From: Methylobacterium brachythecii
GTDB taxonomy: Bacteria > Pseudomonadota > Alphaproteobacteria > Rhizobiales > Beijerinckiaceae
Direction of reading: 5' to 3'
Assembly: GCF_014196345.1 (NCBI RefSeq)
Contig: NZ_JACIDN010000011.1
Span: 102,895-166,894, forward strand
Length of the DNA stretch: 64,000 nt
Position numbers and translations under genes: made by a program
Shown here: positions 33,936 through 43,735 of the stretch, in pieces
How positions within the stretch are numbered: position 1 is the first letter of the stretch
Layout: each line of letters opens with the position of its first letter
Notes under the pieces: generated by a model
The model's input: the letters and a program-made list of their open reading frames with translations, nothing else
The model's database searches: none
Told to the model about the DNA's origin: nothing

Positions 33936-35135
33936 ATGCGTGACGAAGAGGGTTTGTCTCCGGAGAACCGCGCGGCGGTGCTGGAGCGGCAACGCACCCT
34001 CAAGATGGCCAAGTCCGCGCATGCCTATGTCCGCGGCAACACGCTGCAATTCTACGAATGGTTGGACGGGCTGCGGCGTGGAACCCTGCCGGAGGGCCCG
34101 CCGGTTTGGATCTGCGGCGATTGCCATCTCGGCAACCTCGGTCCTCTCGCCGATGCCGACGGTCGGGTCGATGTCCAGATCCGCGATCTCGACCAGACGG
34201 TCGTCGGCAACCCGACCCACGATCTCGTTCGCCTCGGTCTTTCGCTGGCCAGCGCGGCCCGCGGCTCGGACCTTCCCGGCGTCGTCACGGCCCGGATGCT
34301 GGAGGAGATGGTCCGCGGGTATGGCCAGGGGCTCGGTGGCCCTGAGGTGGACGAGGCCCCGCCCGAGCCCGACGTCGTGCGCTCGGTGCGCCGCCGTGCC
34401 TTGGGTCGTCACTGGAAGCACCTCCTCCGCGAGCGCTTGAAGGACGTGGATCCGTCGATCCCGCTCGGCCGCAAGTTCTGGGCGCTCGACGCGGAGGAGC
34501 GCGCCGCCCTCGACGACCTGTTCGGCCGGCGCGAGGTTCGCCGCCTCGTGCTGGCACTCAACGGCCGCAGCGAGAAGGCGAAGGTCCGCTTGATCGATGC
34601 GGCCTACTGGATGAAGGGCTGCAGCTCGCTCGGCTTTCTGCGCTACGCCGCGCTCGTCCGTATCGCAGAGCCCGAGGGCAAGCGCCGCCTCGCCCTGGTC
34701 GACCTCAAAGAGGCGGTGGCCGCCGCCGCCCCTGCAGCCCCCGGTGCCGAGATGCCGCCGGATGCGGCCGAGCGCGTGGTGGCCGGGGCGCGGGCTCTCT
34801 CGCCGAACCTCGGCGAGCGCATGATGGCGGTGCGTCTCCTCGGCAAGCCCGTGGTGATGCGTGAGCTGGCGCCGCAGGATCTGAAGCTCGACGTCGATCA
34901 GTTCGGCAGCGAGGAGGCGGTGCGGGCGGCGCATTACCTGGCCTACGTGGTCGGCAAGGCGCATGGCCGGCAGATGGACGAGACGACCCGCTCGGGCTGG
35001 CGCAGCGAGGTCATGCGGACCGACGGGGAGGGAGCGCCGTCCTGGCTCTGGTCGAGCGTGGTCGAACTCGCTGGGCGGCACGAGGTCGGCTACCTCGACC
35101 ATTGCCGCAGATATGCGAGCGCCGACGCTGCCTGA
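33936..35135 (+). CDS. DUF2252 protein with APH-like kinase motifs
   Basis: 399 residues from ATG 33936, which has GAAGGGT just upstream; the frame stays open to 33741 but that part overlaps the transporter. The core reads VWICGDCHLGNLGP and VQIRDLDQTVVGNPTHDLVR, which resemble the HGDxHxxN catalytic loop and the metal-binding Asp of aminoglycoside-phosphotransferase folds. GKAHGRQMDE is near the C-terminus. The biochemical role of DUF2252 is not known to me. Confidence 0.75.
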   Translation: MRDEEGLSPENRAAVLERQRTLKMAKSAHAYVRGNTLQFYEWLDGLRRGTLPEGPPVWICGDCHLGNLGPLADADGRVDVQIRDLDQTVVGNPTHDLVRLGLSLASAARGSDLPGVVTARMLEEMVRGYGQGLGGPEVDEAPPEPDVVRSVRRRALGRHWKHLLRERLKDVDPSIPLGRKFWALDAEERAALDDLFGRREVRRLVLALNGRSEKAKVRLIDAAYWMKGCSSLGFLRYAALVRIAEPEGKRRLALVDLKEAVAAAAPAAPGAEMPPDAAERVVAGARALSPNLGERMMAVRLLGKPVVMRELAPQDLKLDVDQFGSEEAVRAAHYLAYVVGKAHGRQMDETTRSGWRSEVMRTDGEGAPSWLWSSVVELAGRHEVGYLDHCRRYASADAA

Positions 35136-35259
35136 CTTGCCCGTGTAACCCTCGGCCGCAGCGATCCGAATGTCTCGTTCGAACCGACTTGGCGACATCG
35201 ACGGTGTCGCCGAGGATGCCCGGGTCGCCGGAAGTTGCCGACTCGCGTGGAGCGTGCCG

Positions 35260-35787
35260 ATGAATCGGTCGGACTTGCATGAGACACGCTGTGCGAGGAC
35301 CCGATCCTTCGCTCGGGCGATGGCGTGTGCTGCGTTGCTGGCGGCAAGGATGTCGACCGCGGCTCACGCGACGGAGGCGAACATGGCCGAGACGACGAAG
35401 CTCGAAAGCGCTTATTCCTTCGCCGAGACTTTGCAGAGGCTGCGAAGCGCGCTCGAAGGCAAAGGTTTCACGATCTTCGCGGCCATCGACCAGCGCGAGG
35501 CCGCCCGATCGGTCGGCCTCGGCATGCCGCCGACGACGCTTCTCGTCTACGGCAACCCGAAGGGCGGCACGCCCCTGATGCTCGCGGCGCCCGATTTCGG
35601 GCTCGAGCTGCCGCTCAAGCTGCTCGTGCGTGAGGGCCCCGACGGAAAGACGCTCGTCGTCTACACGCCGGCCGCCGCGCTCGAGGGCAAGCACGGGCTG
35701 CCTGCCGGCCTGGCCGGGAAATTGGGGGCGGCCGAGCCCCTGATCGATGCCACGGTCACGGGGGGCAAGGCTTCCGCTCCGCGGTGA
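35260..35787 (+). CDS. DUF302 domain protein, probably exported
   Basis: 175 residues from ATG 35260. A hydrophobic stretch (MACAALLAARMSTAAHATEA) suggests export with cleavage near AHA. The mature part is a single DUF302 domain: LESAYSFAETLQRLRSALEG, GFTIFAAIDQREAARSVGL, PPTTLLVYGNPKGGTPLM and LELPLKLLVREGPDGKT, all standard for the family. The start could also be the ATG at 35320. Function unknown. Confidence 0.75.
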   Translation: MNRSDLHETRCARTRSFARAMACAALLAARMSTAAHATEANMAETTKLESAYSFAETLQRLRSALEGKGFTIFAAIDQREAARSVGLGMPPTTLLVYGNPKGGTPLMLAAPDFGLELPLKLLVREGPDGKTLVVYTPAAALEGKHGLPAGLAGKLGAAEPLIDATVTGGKASAPR

Positions 35788-35967
35788 CCTTCACGAGCGG
35801 CACCCTCACCGGGTCTTCTGCCCGGTGCCGAGACATGGATTTGTTGCGGGTTAGTCTTAACGAGTCATGTTTTGGCGGGTTGATTGCTATCGAGAGGTCG
35901 AAGGTAGAGGATTGTCGAGAATACAGGCGCAGTTTCTCGTTCAGACCTCGATCCGGAGCCATCGGCC

Positions 35968-36762
35968 GTGACACTCGCCAGTGCGACAACCGATCGGGTC
36001 GCGATCCCGATGAACGATGCGAGCCCCGACATCGTGTTTCCGCCCGGCGAGGCCGGGGCGAGCCTCGCCCGGGTTCATGAGAGGCTGCGGGCGCTGCTCC
36101 CCGCTGGGGATGTCGCGATCTACGAGGCCGGGGGCGGCGCGGCCTCGTTCCTCACGCCGGACCTGCTGGCGCGCGCGCACATCACGGTAGTCGATATCGA
36201 TCCGGCGCAGATCGCCAATAACCGCTATGCCGGGACCAAGATCTGCGGCGACATCCAGACGCATCGCCTGCCGCCTGCGAGCATCGACCTCGTCACCTGC
36301 TACAACGTCATCGAGCATCTGCCCGACGTTCCCGGCGCGCTCGACCGGTTCGCGGAGGCCGTGCGGCCCGGCGGCCTTCTCCTGATCGGGGCGCCGCATC
36401 CGTTCTCGCTCTCGGGTCTCGTCACCAAGTACTCACCGCACTGGTTCCACGTCTGGTTCTATCGGACCATCATGGGGGAGAAGTGGGCCGGGACGCCGGG
36501 CGTCGGACCGTTCCGGGTGCACTACCATCCGCTCGTTCTGCCGCAGCGGCTCGCGGCCTACATGGCCGGGCACGCCTTCGAGCCGGTGTACGAGCGCGTC
36601 TACGAAAGCCCGCGCTTCCCCGAGATGCGGACCCGGCGTCCGGCTTTCGGAAGGATCGTCGACGGCATCACCGACCTCATGAACCTCGCTCTTGCGCGCC
36701 GCGCGAACGTGCGCGATGGCGATTATCACCTGCTGCTGCGCAAGCGCGTCGCTCAAGGATAA
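35968..36762 (+). CDS. Class I SAM-dependent methyltransferase
   Basis: 264 residues from GTG 35968 (CGGAG upstream); an ATG at 36010 is the alternative. SAM-binding motifs: VAIYEAGGGAASFLTPDLLA (motif I), ITVVDIDPAQIANNRYAG (acidic loop) and LVTCYNVIEHLPDVPGALD (motif II with IEHL), then RPGGLLLIGAPHP. The C-terminal half (WFHVWFYRTIMGEKWAG, FEPVYERVYESPRFPEMRTR) resembles methyltransferases of lipid or polysaccharide pathways, but the substrate cannot be told. It ends about 115 bases before the imuA promoter. Confidence 0.78.
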   Translation: MTLASATTDRVAIPMNDASPDIVFPPGEAGASLARVHERLRALLPAGDVAIYEAGGGAASFLTPDLLARAHITVVDIDPAQIANNRYAGTKICGDIQTHRLPPASIDLVTCYNVIEHLPDVPGALDRFAEAVRPGGLLLIGAPHPFSLSGLVTKYSPHWFHVWFYRTIMGEKWAGTPGVGPFRVHYHPLVLPQRLAAYMAGHAFEPVYERVYESPRFPEMRTRRPAFGRIVDGITDLMNLALARRANVRDGDYHLLLRKRVAQG

Positions 36763-36858
36763 CCACAGGCACCTGTTCGTGTGCCTTCGCGCACCATCGG
36801 ACCATCCATGTCATCCACAGGCTGCCTTGACTCCACCCCATCAACGGAGCCGATATAA

Positions 36859-36873
36859 GAACAAATCAGGAAC
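36859..36873 (+). promoter_or_regulatory. LexA box (GAAC-N7-GAAC) of the SOS mutagenesis cassette
   Basis: GAAC at 36859-36862 and GAAC at 36870-36873 are a direct repeat with a 7-base spacer, the alphaproteobacterial LexA site (GTTC-N7-GTTC on the other strand). It lies 4 bases before the imuA ATG, so LexA would block transcription and initiation until DNA damage. Confidence 0.82.
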
Positions 36874-36877
36874 ATTG

Positions 36878-37675
36878 ATGCCCGCGGTTCGCCCTGCCAC
36901 TTTGTCTGCCTTGCGTCGTGCCGTCTCCGCCCTCGAACCCAGCGAGGCGGCGGCGGATGCGGCCGATCGCTTTCCGCTGGGTTTAGCTGCCCTCGATGGC
37001 TGGCTCGGCGGCGGGCTGGCGCGGGGCGCCCTGCACGAGATCTATGCCGAGCGCGTGGCGGATGCCGCGGCTGCGGCGGGGTTCGGGCTCGGCGTGGCGG
37101 CGCGGGCGGCCGGGGGGCGCCCGCTGGTCTGGGCGCGGCAGGATCTCGTCGGTGTGGAGACCGGCCAGCTCCATGGTGCGGGTCTCGCCGCCTTCGGCCT
37201 CGATCCGGCGGCCCTGATCCTCGTGCGGGTGCGCGATCCCACCGCCGCCTTGCGGGCGACCGCCGAGGCGGCGCGCTGTGCTGCTGTCGGCGCCGCCCTC
37301 GTCGAGATCTGGGGCGAGCCGAAGGTTCTGGACCTCAAGGCGAGCCGGCGGCTGGCGCTGGCGGCCTCCGCCTCGGGCGTGACCCTGGTGATGATCCGCC
37401 TCCAGGCCGAGCCCGCCCCGAGCGCGGCGGCGAGCCGCTGGAGCGTCGCCGCGGCGGCCTCCGTGCCGCTGGAGGCGAATGCGCCGGGGCGCCCGGCCTT
37501 CGCGATCACGTTGCTGCGCCATCGCGCCGGGCTTGGTCGGCGCAGCTGGAGGCTGGAGTGGGACCGTGACAGCGCCGCCTTCGCTCCATCGTCGCTACAT
37601 CGCCCTGTGGTTTCCGTTCCTGCCCATCGACCGGTGGCAGCGGAGGACGGGGCGCTCTGGCGGCGCGCCGGTTGA
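36878..37675 (+). CDS. imuA: ImuA, SOS mutagenesis accessory protein
   Basis: 265 residues from ATG 36878. RecA-like fold remnants are seen in FPLGLAALDGWLGGGLARGA and LHEIYAERVADAAAAAGFGL, typical of alphaproteobacterial ImuA, which supports translesion synthesis by ImuB and DnaE2. The LexA box is directly upstream, and the long in-frame extension before it is rejected. The 3' end overlaps imuB by 110 bases in another frame, so the genes form one operon. Confidence 0.88.
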   Translation: MPAVRPATLSALRRAVSALEPSEAAADAADRFPLGLAALDGWLGGGLARGALHEIYAERVADAAAAAGFGLGVAARAAGGRPLVWARQDLVGVETGQLHGAGLAAFGLDPAALILVRVRDPTAALRATAEAARCAAVGAALVEIWGEPKVLDLKASRRLALAASASGVTLVMIRLQAEPAPSAAASRWSVAAAASVPLEANAPGRPAFAITLLRHRAGLGRRSWRLEWDRDSAAFAPSSLHRPVVSVPAHRPVAAEDGALWRRAG

Positions 37676-39122
37676 ACCCCTCGTGCTCACGCAATCCGTC
37701 AAGGGCGCCCTGCGGCTCTCGGCCGCGAGTCGCGAGGCGCTGGCGCTCGGCCTGGGTCAGGGCATGACGCTGGCCGATGCGCGCGCCCGCATTCCGCGGC
37801 TCGCGGCTTTGGAGCACGAGCCCGCCGAGGACGCGGCCCTGCTCGGCCGCATGTCGGAGGCCTGCGAGCGCTGGACGCCCCTGGTCGCCCTCGCCCCGCC
37901 CGACGGGCTGATCCTCGACGTGACCGGCTGCACGCATCTCTTTGGCGGCGAGGCCGCCTTGCGCGAGCGCGTCGTCGCTGCGTTTAGACGCGGGGGCATC
38001 TCGACCCGTGGTGCGCTGGCCGGCACGCCCGAGGCCGCCCGCGCTCTCGCCCGCTTCGGCGAGGCCCAGGTCGTCCCGCCGGGCCGCGAAGAGGAGGCGG
38101 TCCGCCCCCTTCCCGTGGCTGCGCTGAGGCTGCCGGAGGCGGACCGCGCCGCGCTCTCGCTGGCAGGCCTCAAGCGCATCGCCGATCTCGCCGACCTGCC
38201 GAGCCAGCCCCTCGCGGCCCGCTTCGGCGAGGGACTGCCCCGCGCATTGCGGCGTCTGCTCGGCCGGGAGGATGCGCGAATCACCCCGTTGCGCCCTCTT
38301 CCGGCCTGCTGCGAGGAGGAGCGTTTCACCGAGCCCGTCACTCAGCAGCACGTGATCGAGAGCATTCTGCGGCACCTGATCGAGCGTGCAGCCGGCACCC
38401 TCGAAAAGGCCGGGCGCGGTGGCCGCTCCTTCGAGGCGAGTTTTTATCGTGCCGATGGAGATGTAAGGCGGATTGCCGTCGAGACCGGCCGGCCCTCGCG
38501 GGATGCTTCCGCGATCCTGCGTCTCTTCCACGAGCGGCTCGATACCCTCGCCGATCCCCTCGATCCTGGATATGGCTTCGACCTGATCCGCCTTGCGGTT
38601 CCGGTCGCCGAGCCGCTGGCGCCGGTGCAGGTCTGCCTCGACGGCGAGATCCTATGCGATGCCGAGATCTCCGATCTCGTCGACCGGCTGGTTGCGCGCT
38701 TCGGGCCGTCGCGGGTGCTGCGCTTCTTGCCCGTCGATACGCATCACCCGGTGCGTGCCGCACGACTCTTGCCAGCCTCGGCTCCCGTTGCCCCGCCCGT
38801 CGCATGGCCGCTGGCCGAACCGGGCGATCCACCCCTTCGGCCTCTGCAGCTCTTCGAACCGGCCCAGCCCATCGAGACGCTGGCCGAGGTGCCCGACGGG
38901 CCGCCGATCCGCTTTCGCTGGCGGCACGTGCTGCACAGGGTCGTATGGGCGGAGGGGCCGGAGCGCATCTCTGCCGAGTGGTGGCGCCGGCGCGAGGCAC
39001 CGACGCGCGACTACTTTCGCGTCGAGGACGAGGAGGGCCGCCGCTTCTGGCTGTTTCGCGCCGGCCTCTACGGCAGCGAGACCGACGCCCCGCGCTGGTA
39101 CCTGCACGGCCTGTTCGCGTGA
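37566..39122 (+). CDS. imuB: ImuB, Y-family-like SOS mutagenesis protein
   Basis: 518 residues from GTG 37566. The N-terminus RRYIALWFPFLPIDRWQRR is the ImuB form of the Y-family palm start, in which the first catalytic Asp of active polymerases is replaced. Also seen: LSAASREALALGLGQGMTLA, LVALAPPDGLILDVTGCTHL and a C-terminal HLFGG-adjacent little-finger region ending WYLHGLF. ImuB is a non-catalytic hub that links ImuA, DnaE2 and the beta clamp. It is co-transcribed with imuA and dnaE2. Confidence 0.9.
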   Translation: MTAPPSLHRRYIALWFPFLPIDRWQRRTGRSGGAPVEPLVLTQSVKGALRLSAASREALALGLGQGMTLADARARIPRLAALEHEPAEDAALLGRMSEACERWTPLVALAPPDGLILDVTGCTHLFGGEAALRERVVAAFRRGGISTRGALAGTPEAARALARFGEAQVVPPGREEEAVRPLPVAALRLPEADRAALSLAGLKRIADLADLPSQPLAARFGEGLPRALRRLLGREDARITPLRPLPACCEEERFTEPVTQQHVIESILRHLIERAAGTLEKAGRGGRSFEASFYRADGDVRRIAVETGRPSRDASAILRLFHERLDTLADPLDPGYGFDLIRLAVPVAEPLAPVQVCLDGEILCDAEISDLVDRLVARFGPSRVLRFLPVDTHHPVRAARLLPASAPVAPPVAWPLAEPGDPPLRPLQLFEPAQPIETLAEVPDGPPIRFRWRHVLHRVVWAEGPERISAEWWRRREAPTRDYFRVEDEEGRRFWLFRAGLYGSETDAPRWYLHGLFA

Positions 39123-39152
39123 GACGGTGCCGGTGTTTCTCGTCGATGGCGG

Positions 39153-39190
39153 CCCATCCCCTCTCCCGGCACGCGGGGAAAGGGGATGGG
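39153..39190. repeat. Inverted repeat between imuB and dnaE2
   Basis: CCCATCCCCT (39153-39162) and AGGGGATGGG (39181-39190) pair perfectly around 18 bases. The dnaE2 ATG follows 12 bases later, so the hairpin could mask or tune dnaE2 translation, or simply be a dispersed repeat. No T-run follows. Confidence 0.55.
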
Positions 39191-39201
39191 CCGCGACTGA
39201 C

Positions 39202-42200
39202 ATGATCGCGCAGGACAACGCCGAGCCGCCACCTCGGCCGCCGGCCTATGCGGAACTCGTGGCGGTGACGAATTTTTCGTTTCTGCGCGGCGCCTCGACG
39301 CCGCAGGACATGGTGCTGACCGCCCTCCTCCTCGGGCAGAGCGGCATCGGCATCGCTGACCGCAACACCGTGGCCGGCGTGGTCCGTGCCCACCGCGCCC
39401 TGAAGGAACTGCGCGCCGAGGGCCTGCCGATGCCCGAAAAACTGCGCGACGGCTCCGGGCCGGGCGAGTTCGTCTTCGTCGAGCATCCGCTGGCGCCGGC
39501 GATCCCCTTCACGCAGGAGGAGCTCAGGGAGCGCGCCGCCGCCTTCAGGCTCGTGGTGGGAGCCCGCCTCGTCTTCGCCGACGGCACGCCCGACATCGTC
39601 GCCTATCCCGTCGACCGGGCGGGATGGGGCCACCTCTGCCGGCTACTTACGCTGGGCAACCGCCGCGCCCGGAAAGGCGAATGCATCCTGCATCTCGACG
39701 ATCTCCTGGCCGATCCGGCCGGCCTCCTCCTGATCGTGATGCCGCCGCGCCGGCTCGACGGGCTCGCCGAGATCGTCGCACGGATCGCGCAGGGAGCGCC
39801 CGGTGCCGTCTGGCTCGGCGTGGCGATGCATCGGCGCGGCGACGACCTGCGCCGTCTCGCCCGTCTCCAGCGGATCGCCGGGCAAGCGCGGATGTCGATC
39901 CTGGCGGTCAACGACGCGCTCTACGACACGCCCGCCGCGCGTGATCTGCAGGACGTGCTCACCTGCATCCGCGAAGGCGTGACCATCGAGACGGCGGGCC
40001 GCCGACTCGAAGCCAATGCCGAGCGCCACCTCAAGGCCCCGGCCGAGATGGCCCGCCTGTTCCAGGCCGCGCCGGAAGCCGTCACGGAGACCGCGACCCT
40101 CCTCGACTGGATCGGGTTCTCCCTCTCGGAGCTGGAATACAACTATCCCGACGAGCCGGTGCCTCCAGGCTGGAGCGCGCAGGCGTGGCTCGTGGAGCAG
40201 ACCTGGCGGCGCGCCGCGATTCGTTACCCCAACGGCATCTCGGACAAAGTCGCAGGGCTGCTGCGCGACGAACTCGCTCTCATCGAGACGCTCGACTACG
40301 CCCGATACTTCCTGACGATCCTCGACATCGTGCGGGTCGCCGAGGACAAGGGTATCCTCTGCCAGGGGCGCGGGTCTGCGGCGAATTCCGCGGTCTGCTA
40401 CGCGCTGGGCATCACGGCCGTCGACCCTGACGAGCACGAACTCCTGTTTGCGCGTTTTCTCTCAGAAGAGCGCCGCGAGCCGCCCGACATCGACGTCGAT
40501 TTCGAGCATGAGCGGCGCGAGGAGATCATCCAGCACATCTACGCCCGCTACGGGCGGCACCGGGCCGGCATCGCCGCCACCGTGATCAGCTACCGTCCGC
40601 GCAGTGCCATGCGCGAGGTCGGCAAGGTGCTCGGCCTCACCGAGGACGTCACCACCCGCCTCGCCTCGACCCAGTGGGGAAGCTGGGGCAGCGACATCAG
40701 CGACGTGCATATCCGCCAGACGGGGCTCGATCCGGCCAACCCCTCGATCGCCCGCGCCATCGCCCTCGCCCGTCGGCTGCTCGGTTTTCCGCGGCATCTC
40801 TCGCAGCATGTCGGCGGCTTCGTCCTGACTCGCGACCGGCTCGACGAGATCGTGCCGATCGGCAACGCGGCCATGCCCGACCGCACCTTCATCGAGTGGG
40901 ACAAGGACGACATCGACGAACTCAAGCTGATGAAGGTCGACGTGCTGGCGCTCGGCATGCTGACCTGCATCCGCAAGGCCTTCGATCTTTTACGGGATCA
41001 CGCGGGCAAAGACCTCGGTCTTGCCGACATCCGGCATGACGATGCCGTCTACGAGATGCTGCAGCGAGGAGACTCCCTCGGTGTCTTCCAGGTCGAGAGC
41101 CGCGCGCAGATGAACATGCTGCCGCGCTTGAAGCCCGACAAATTCTACGATCTCGTCATTCAGGTCGCGATCGTCAGACCAGGGCCGATCCAGGGCGACA
41201 TGGTGCATCCCTATCTGCGCCGTCGAGCCGGCATTGATCCGGTGGAATATCCCTCGCCCTCATCGGAGCACGGGAAGCACGACGAACTCCATCAAGTGCT
41301 TCACCGGACCAAGGGCGTGCCGCTCTTCCAGGAACAGGCGATGCGCCTCGCCATGGTCGCGGCTGAGTTCACGGACGTGGAGGCCAACCAGCTCCGCCGG
41401 GCCATGGCGACCTTCCGCAACGTCGGGACGATCGGCACGTTCGAGAAAATTATGGTCGAGCGCATGGTGGCGCGGGGTTACGAGCGGGACTTCGCGCAGC
41501 GCTGCTTTGAGCAGATCAAGGGGTTCGGCTCCTACGGCTTCCCTGAGAGCCACGCCGCCTCCTTCGCCAAGCTCGTCTACGTCTCGTCCTGGATCAAATG
41601 GCACCATCCGGCGGTGTTCGCCTGCGCGCTGTTAAATTCCCAGCCAATGGGTTTCTACGCGCCGGCCCAGATCGTCCGCGATGCCCACGAGCACGGCGTC
41701 GAGATCCGCGCGATCGATGTGAATCACAGCCTTCACGACAACACGCTAGAGCGCGATGAGCGGGGCGAACTCGCCCTGAGGATCGGCTTCCGGCAGGTCG
41801 GCGGTTTCGCCGATGCGGATTCCGAGCGCCTCGTCGCGGCCCGGGGCAGTCGTTTCACCGACATCGAGACCCTGGCGGCGAAGACCCGCCTGCCCGCCCG
41901 AGCCCTGCGCCTGCTCGCCGATGCCGATGCCTGCCGCTCCCTCGGCCTCGGTCGGCGCGCCGCCCTCTGGGCCGTGCGCCGCCTGCCCGGCGACGATCCG
42001 CTCCCGCTCTTCGCGGCGGCGGATGCGCGCGAGCTCGGCCCGGAGCCGGAGGTCGTGCTTCCGGAGATGAGCTTCGGGGCGCAGGTTGCGGCCGACTACC
42101 AGACCACCCGGCTCTCCCTGAAGGGCCACCCGATGCAGATCCTGCGGCCCTTCTTTGCGGCCCAAGGCATCTCTTCCTGTGCCGAGACCTCGGCCAAGGC

Positions 42201-42591
42201 GGACGCCGCCTTCTGCCGGACGGCGGGGGTGGTGCTGGTGCGTCAGCGCCCCGGTGCGGGCAATGCCATCTTCATCACCCTCGAGGACGAGACCGGCGTC
42301 ACCAACGTCGTGATGTGGGCGACCACATTCGAACGCTACCGCCGTGAGGTGATGGGCGCGCGGCTGCTGCTCATCGAGGGCCGCGTCCAGAAGAGCCCCG
42401 AGGGCGTGGTCCACCTGATGACCGAGCGCGCCTTCGACCGCAGTGCGGAGCTAGGGCGGTTGTCACGGGATCGCGACGTGCCGATCGAACTCACCCGGGC
42501 CGACGAATTCACCCATCCGCAGCAGCCGCGCGGGCCGCATGGGCATCCGCGCAACGTGCGCATCCTGCCGAAGTCGCGGGATTTTCACTGA
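39202..42591 (+). CDS. dnaE2: Error-prone DNA polymerase DnaE2
   Basis: C-family polymerase alpha subunit of 1129 residues. The N-terminal PHP domain starts YAELVAVTNFSFLRGASTPQ. The polymerase active-site region holds PDIDVDFEHERREEIIQHIY (P428, D429, D431, D433), preceded by LCQGRGSAANSAVCYALGIT. Later come FPESHAASFAKLVYVSSWIK and the OB-fold NAIFITLEDETGVTNVVMWA. Starting at ATG 39202 removes a spurious 203-residue extension over imuB. It does damage-induced mutagenic synthesis with ImuA/ImuB. Confidence 0.95.
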   Translation: MIAQDNAEPPPRPPAYAELVAVTNFSFLRGASTPQDMVLTALLLGQSGIGIADRNTVAGVVRAHRALKELRAEGLPMPEKLRDGSGPGEFVFVEHPLAPAIPFTQEELRERAAAFRLVVGARLVFADGTPDIVAYPVDRAGWGHLCRLLTLGNRRARKGECILHLDDLLADPAGLLLIVMPPRRLDGLAEIVARIAQGAPGAVWLGVAMHRRGDDLRRLARLQRIAGQARMSILAVNDALYDTPAARDLQDVLTCIREGVTIETAGRRLEANAERHLKAPAEMARLFQAAPEAVTETATLLDWIGFSLSELEYNYPDEPVPPGWSAQAWLVEQTWRRAAIRYPNGISDKVAGLLRDELALIETLDYARYFLTILDIVRVAEDKGILCQGRGSAANSAVCYALGITAVDPDEHELLFARFLSEERREPPDIDVDFEHERREEIIQHIYARYGRHRAGIAATVISYRPRSAMREVGKVLGLTEDVTTRLASTQWGSWGSDISDVHIRQTGLDPANPSIARAIALARRLLGFPRHLSQHVGGFVLTRDRLDEIVPIGNAAMPDRTFIEWDKDDIDELKLMKVDVLALGMLTCIRKAFDLLRDHAGKDLGLADIRHDDAVYEMLQRGDSLGVFQVESRAQMNMLPRLKPDKFYDLVIQVAIVRPGPIQGDMVHPYLRRRAGIDPVEYPSPSSEHGKHDELHQVLHRTKGVPLFQEQAMRLAMVAAEFTDVEANQLRRAMATFRNVGTIGTFEKIMVERMVARGYERDFAQRCFEQIKGFGSYGFPESHAASFAKLVYVSSWIKWHHPAVFACALLNSQPMGFYAPAQIVRDAHEHGVEIRAIDVNHSLHDNTLERDERGELALRIGFRQVGGFADADSERLVAARGSRFTDIETLAAKTRLPARALRLLADADACRSLGLGRRAALWAVRRLPGDDPLPLFAAADARELGPEPEVVLPEMSFGAQVAADYQTTRLSLKGHPMQILRPFFAAQGISSCAETSAKADAAFCRTAGVVLVRQRPGAGNAIFITLEDETGVTNVVMWATTFERYRREVMGARLLLIEGRVQKSPEGVVHLMTERAFDRSAELGRLSRDRDVPIELTRADEFTHPQQPRGPHGHPRNVRILPKSRDFH

Positions 42592-42616
42592 GGTGCCGAG
42601 GCCCCAAAAAGAAAAA

Positions 42617-42633
42617 GCCCCGGAAACCGGGGC
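42617..42633. terminator. Bidirectional intrinsic terminator between dnaE2 and ctrA
   Basis: GCCCCGG-AAA-CCGGGGC is a perfect 7-bp stem with 3-base loop. Read leftward from ctrA it is followed by a T-rich run (complement of AAAAAGAAAAA); read rightward from dnaE2 it is followed by CCTTCTTT. It serves the convergent gene pair, best for ctrA. Confidence 0.8.
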
Positions 42634-42661
42634 CCTTCTTTCCAGGAAATGCGCTGTTCGC

Positions 42662-43363
<702 letters not shown>

Positions 43364-43474
43364 CGTCGGTCCCCAGCCCGGCCAGCCGTCTCAAGCGGAA
43401 GGGCACACCCCCGCCGTTCGCTCGCCGACGGCCTCGGCGGGCGCTGCTTCGTTTATCTTTCGAAACGCTAACTT

Positions 43475-43486
43475 TTAACCGTTAAC
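43475..43486. promoter_or_regulatory. Palindromic TTAACCGTTAAC in the ctrA/fliI gap
   Basis: TTAACC (43475-43480) abuts GTTAAC (43481-43486). CtrA binds TTAA-N7-TTAA(C)-type sites, so these are half-sites with unusual spacing rather than a consensus box. Further GTTAAC and GTTAAG occur near 43674 and 43697, ahead of fliI. Autoregulation and control of fliI are plausible. The rest of the 43364-43735 gap shows nothing else. Confidence 0.45.
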
Positions 43487-43713
43487 AAAACCCGAATCCC
43501 GGTTGCAAGAGTGCTCTTTTAGAAGGTTGGAGCAATTTTCCCTGAGTCGTTGTCGATCCGTTCTCGTTCGACGCCGATTCGGGGCTGCTCAACCCGCAAA
43601 GCCTGTTGCTAACCCATTCTACGATAACGAACTCATCGCTGTGTGGCCTTTTAGGCACATCAGTGACGCCCCCGTTAACGAAGCGATCTCCGCAATGTTA
43701 AGGAGGGAGGTAA

Positions 43714-43725
43714 ATGAACCGTTGA
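43714..43725 (+). other. Three-codon leader ORF (MNR-stop) ahead of fliI
   Basis: A strong ribosome-binding site (AAGGAGGGAGG) precedes ATG AAC CGT TGA, whose stop is 10 bases before the fliI ATG. fliI cannot extend upstream in its own frame because of a stop at 43715. The mini-ORF may load ribosomes for reinitiation at fliI. Confidence 0.4.
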
Positions 43726-43735
43726 GGTTGAGCGC

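Noticed and set aside
38593..39201. 203-residue N-terminal extension of DnaE2
   Set aside because: Overlaps imuB in another frame and does not resemble a polymerase; the PHP domain begins just after ATG 39202.
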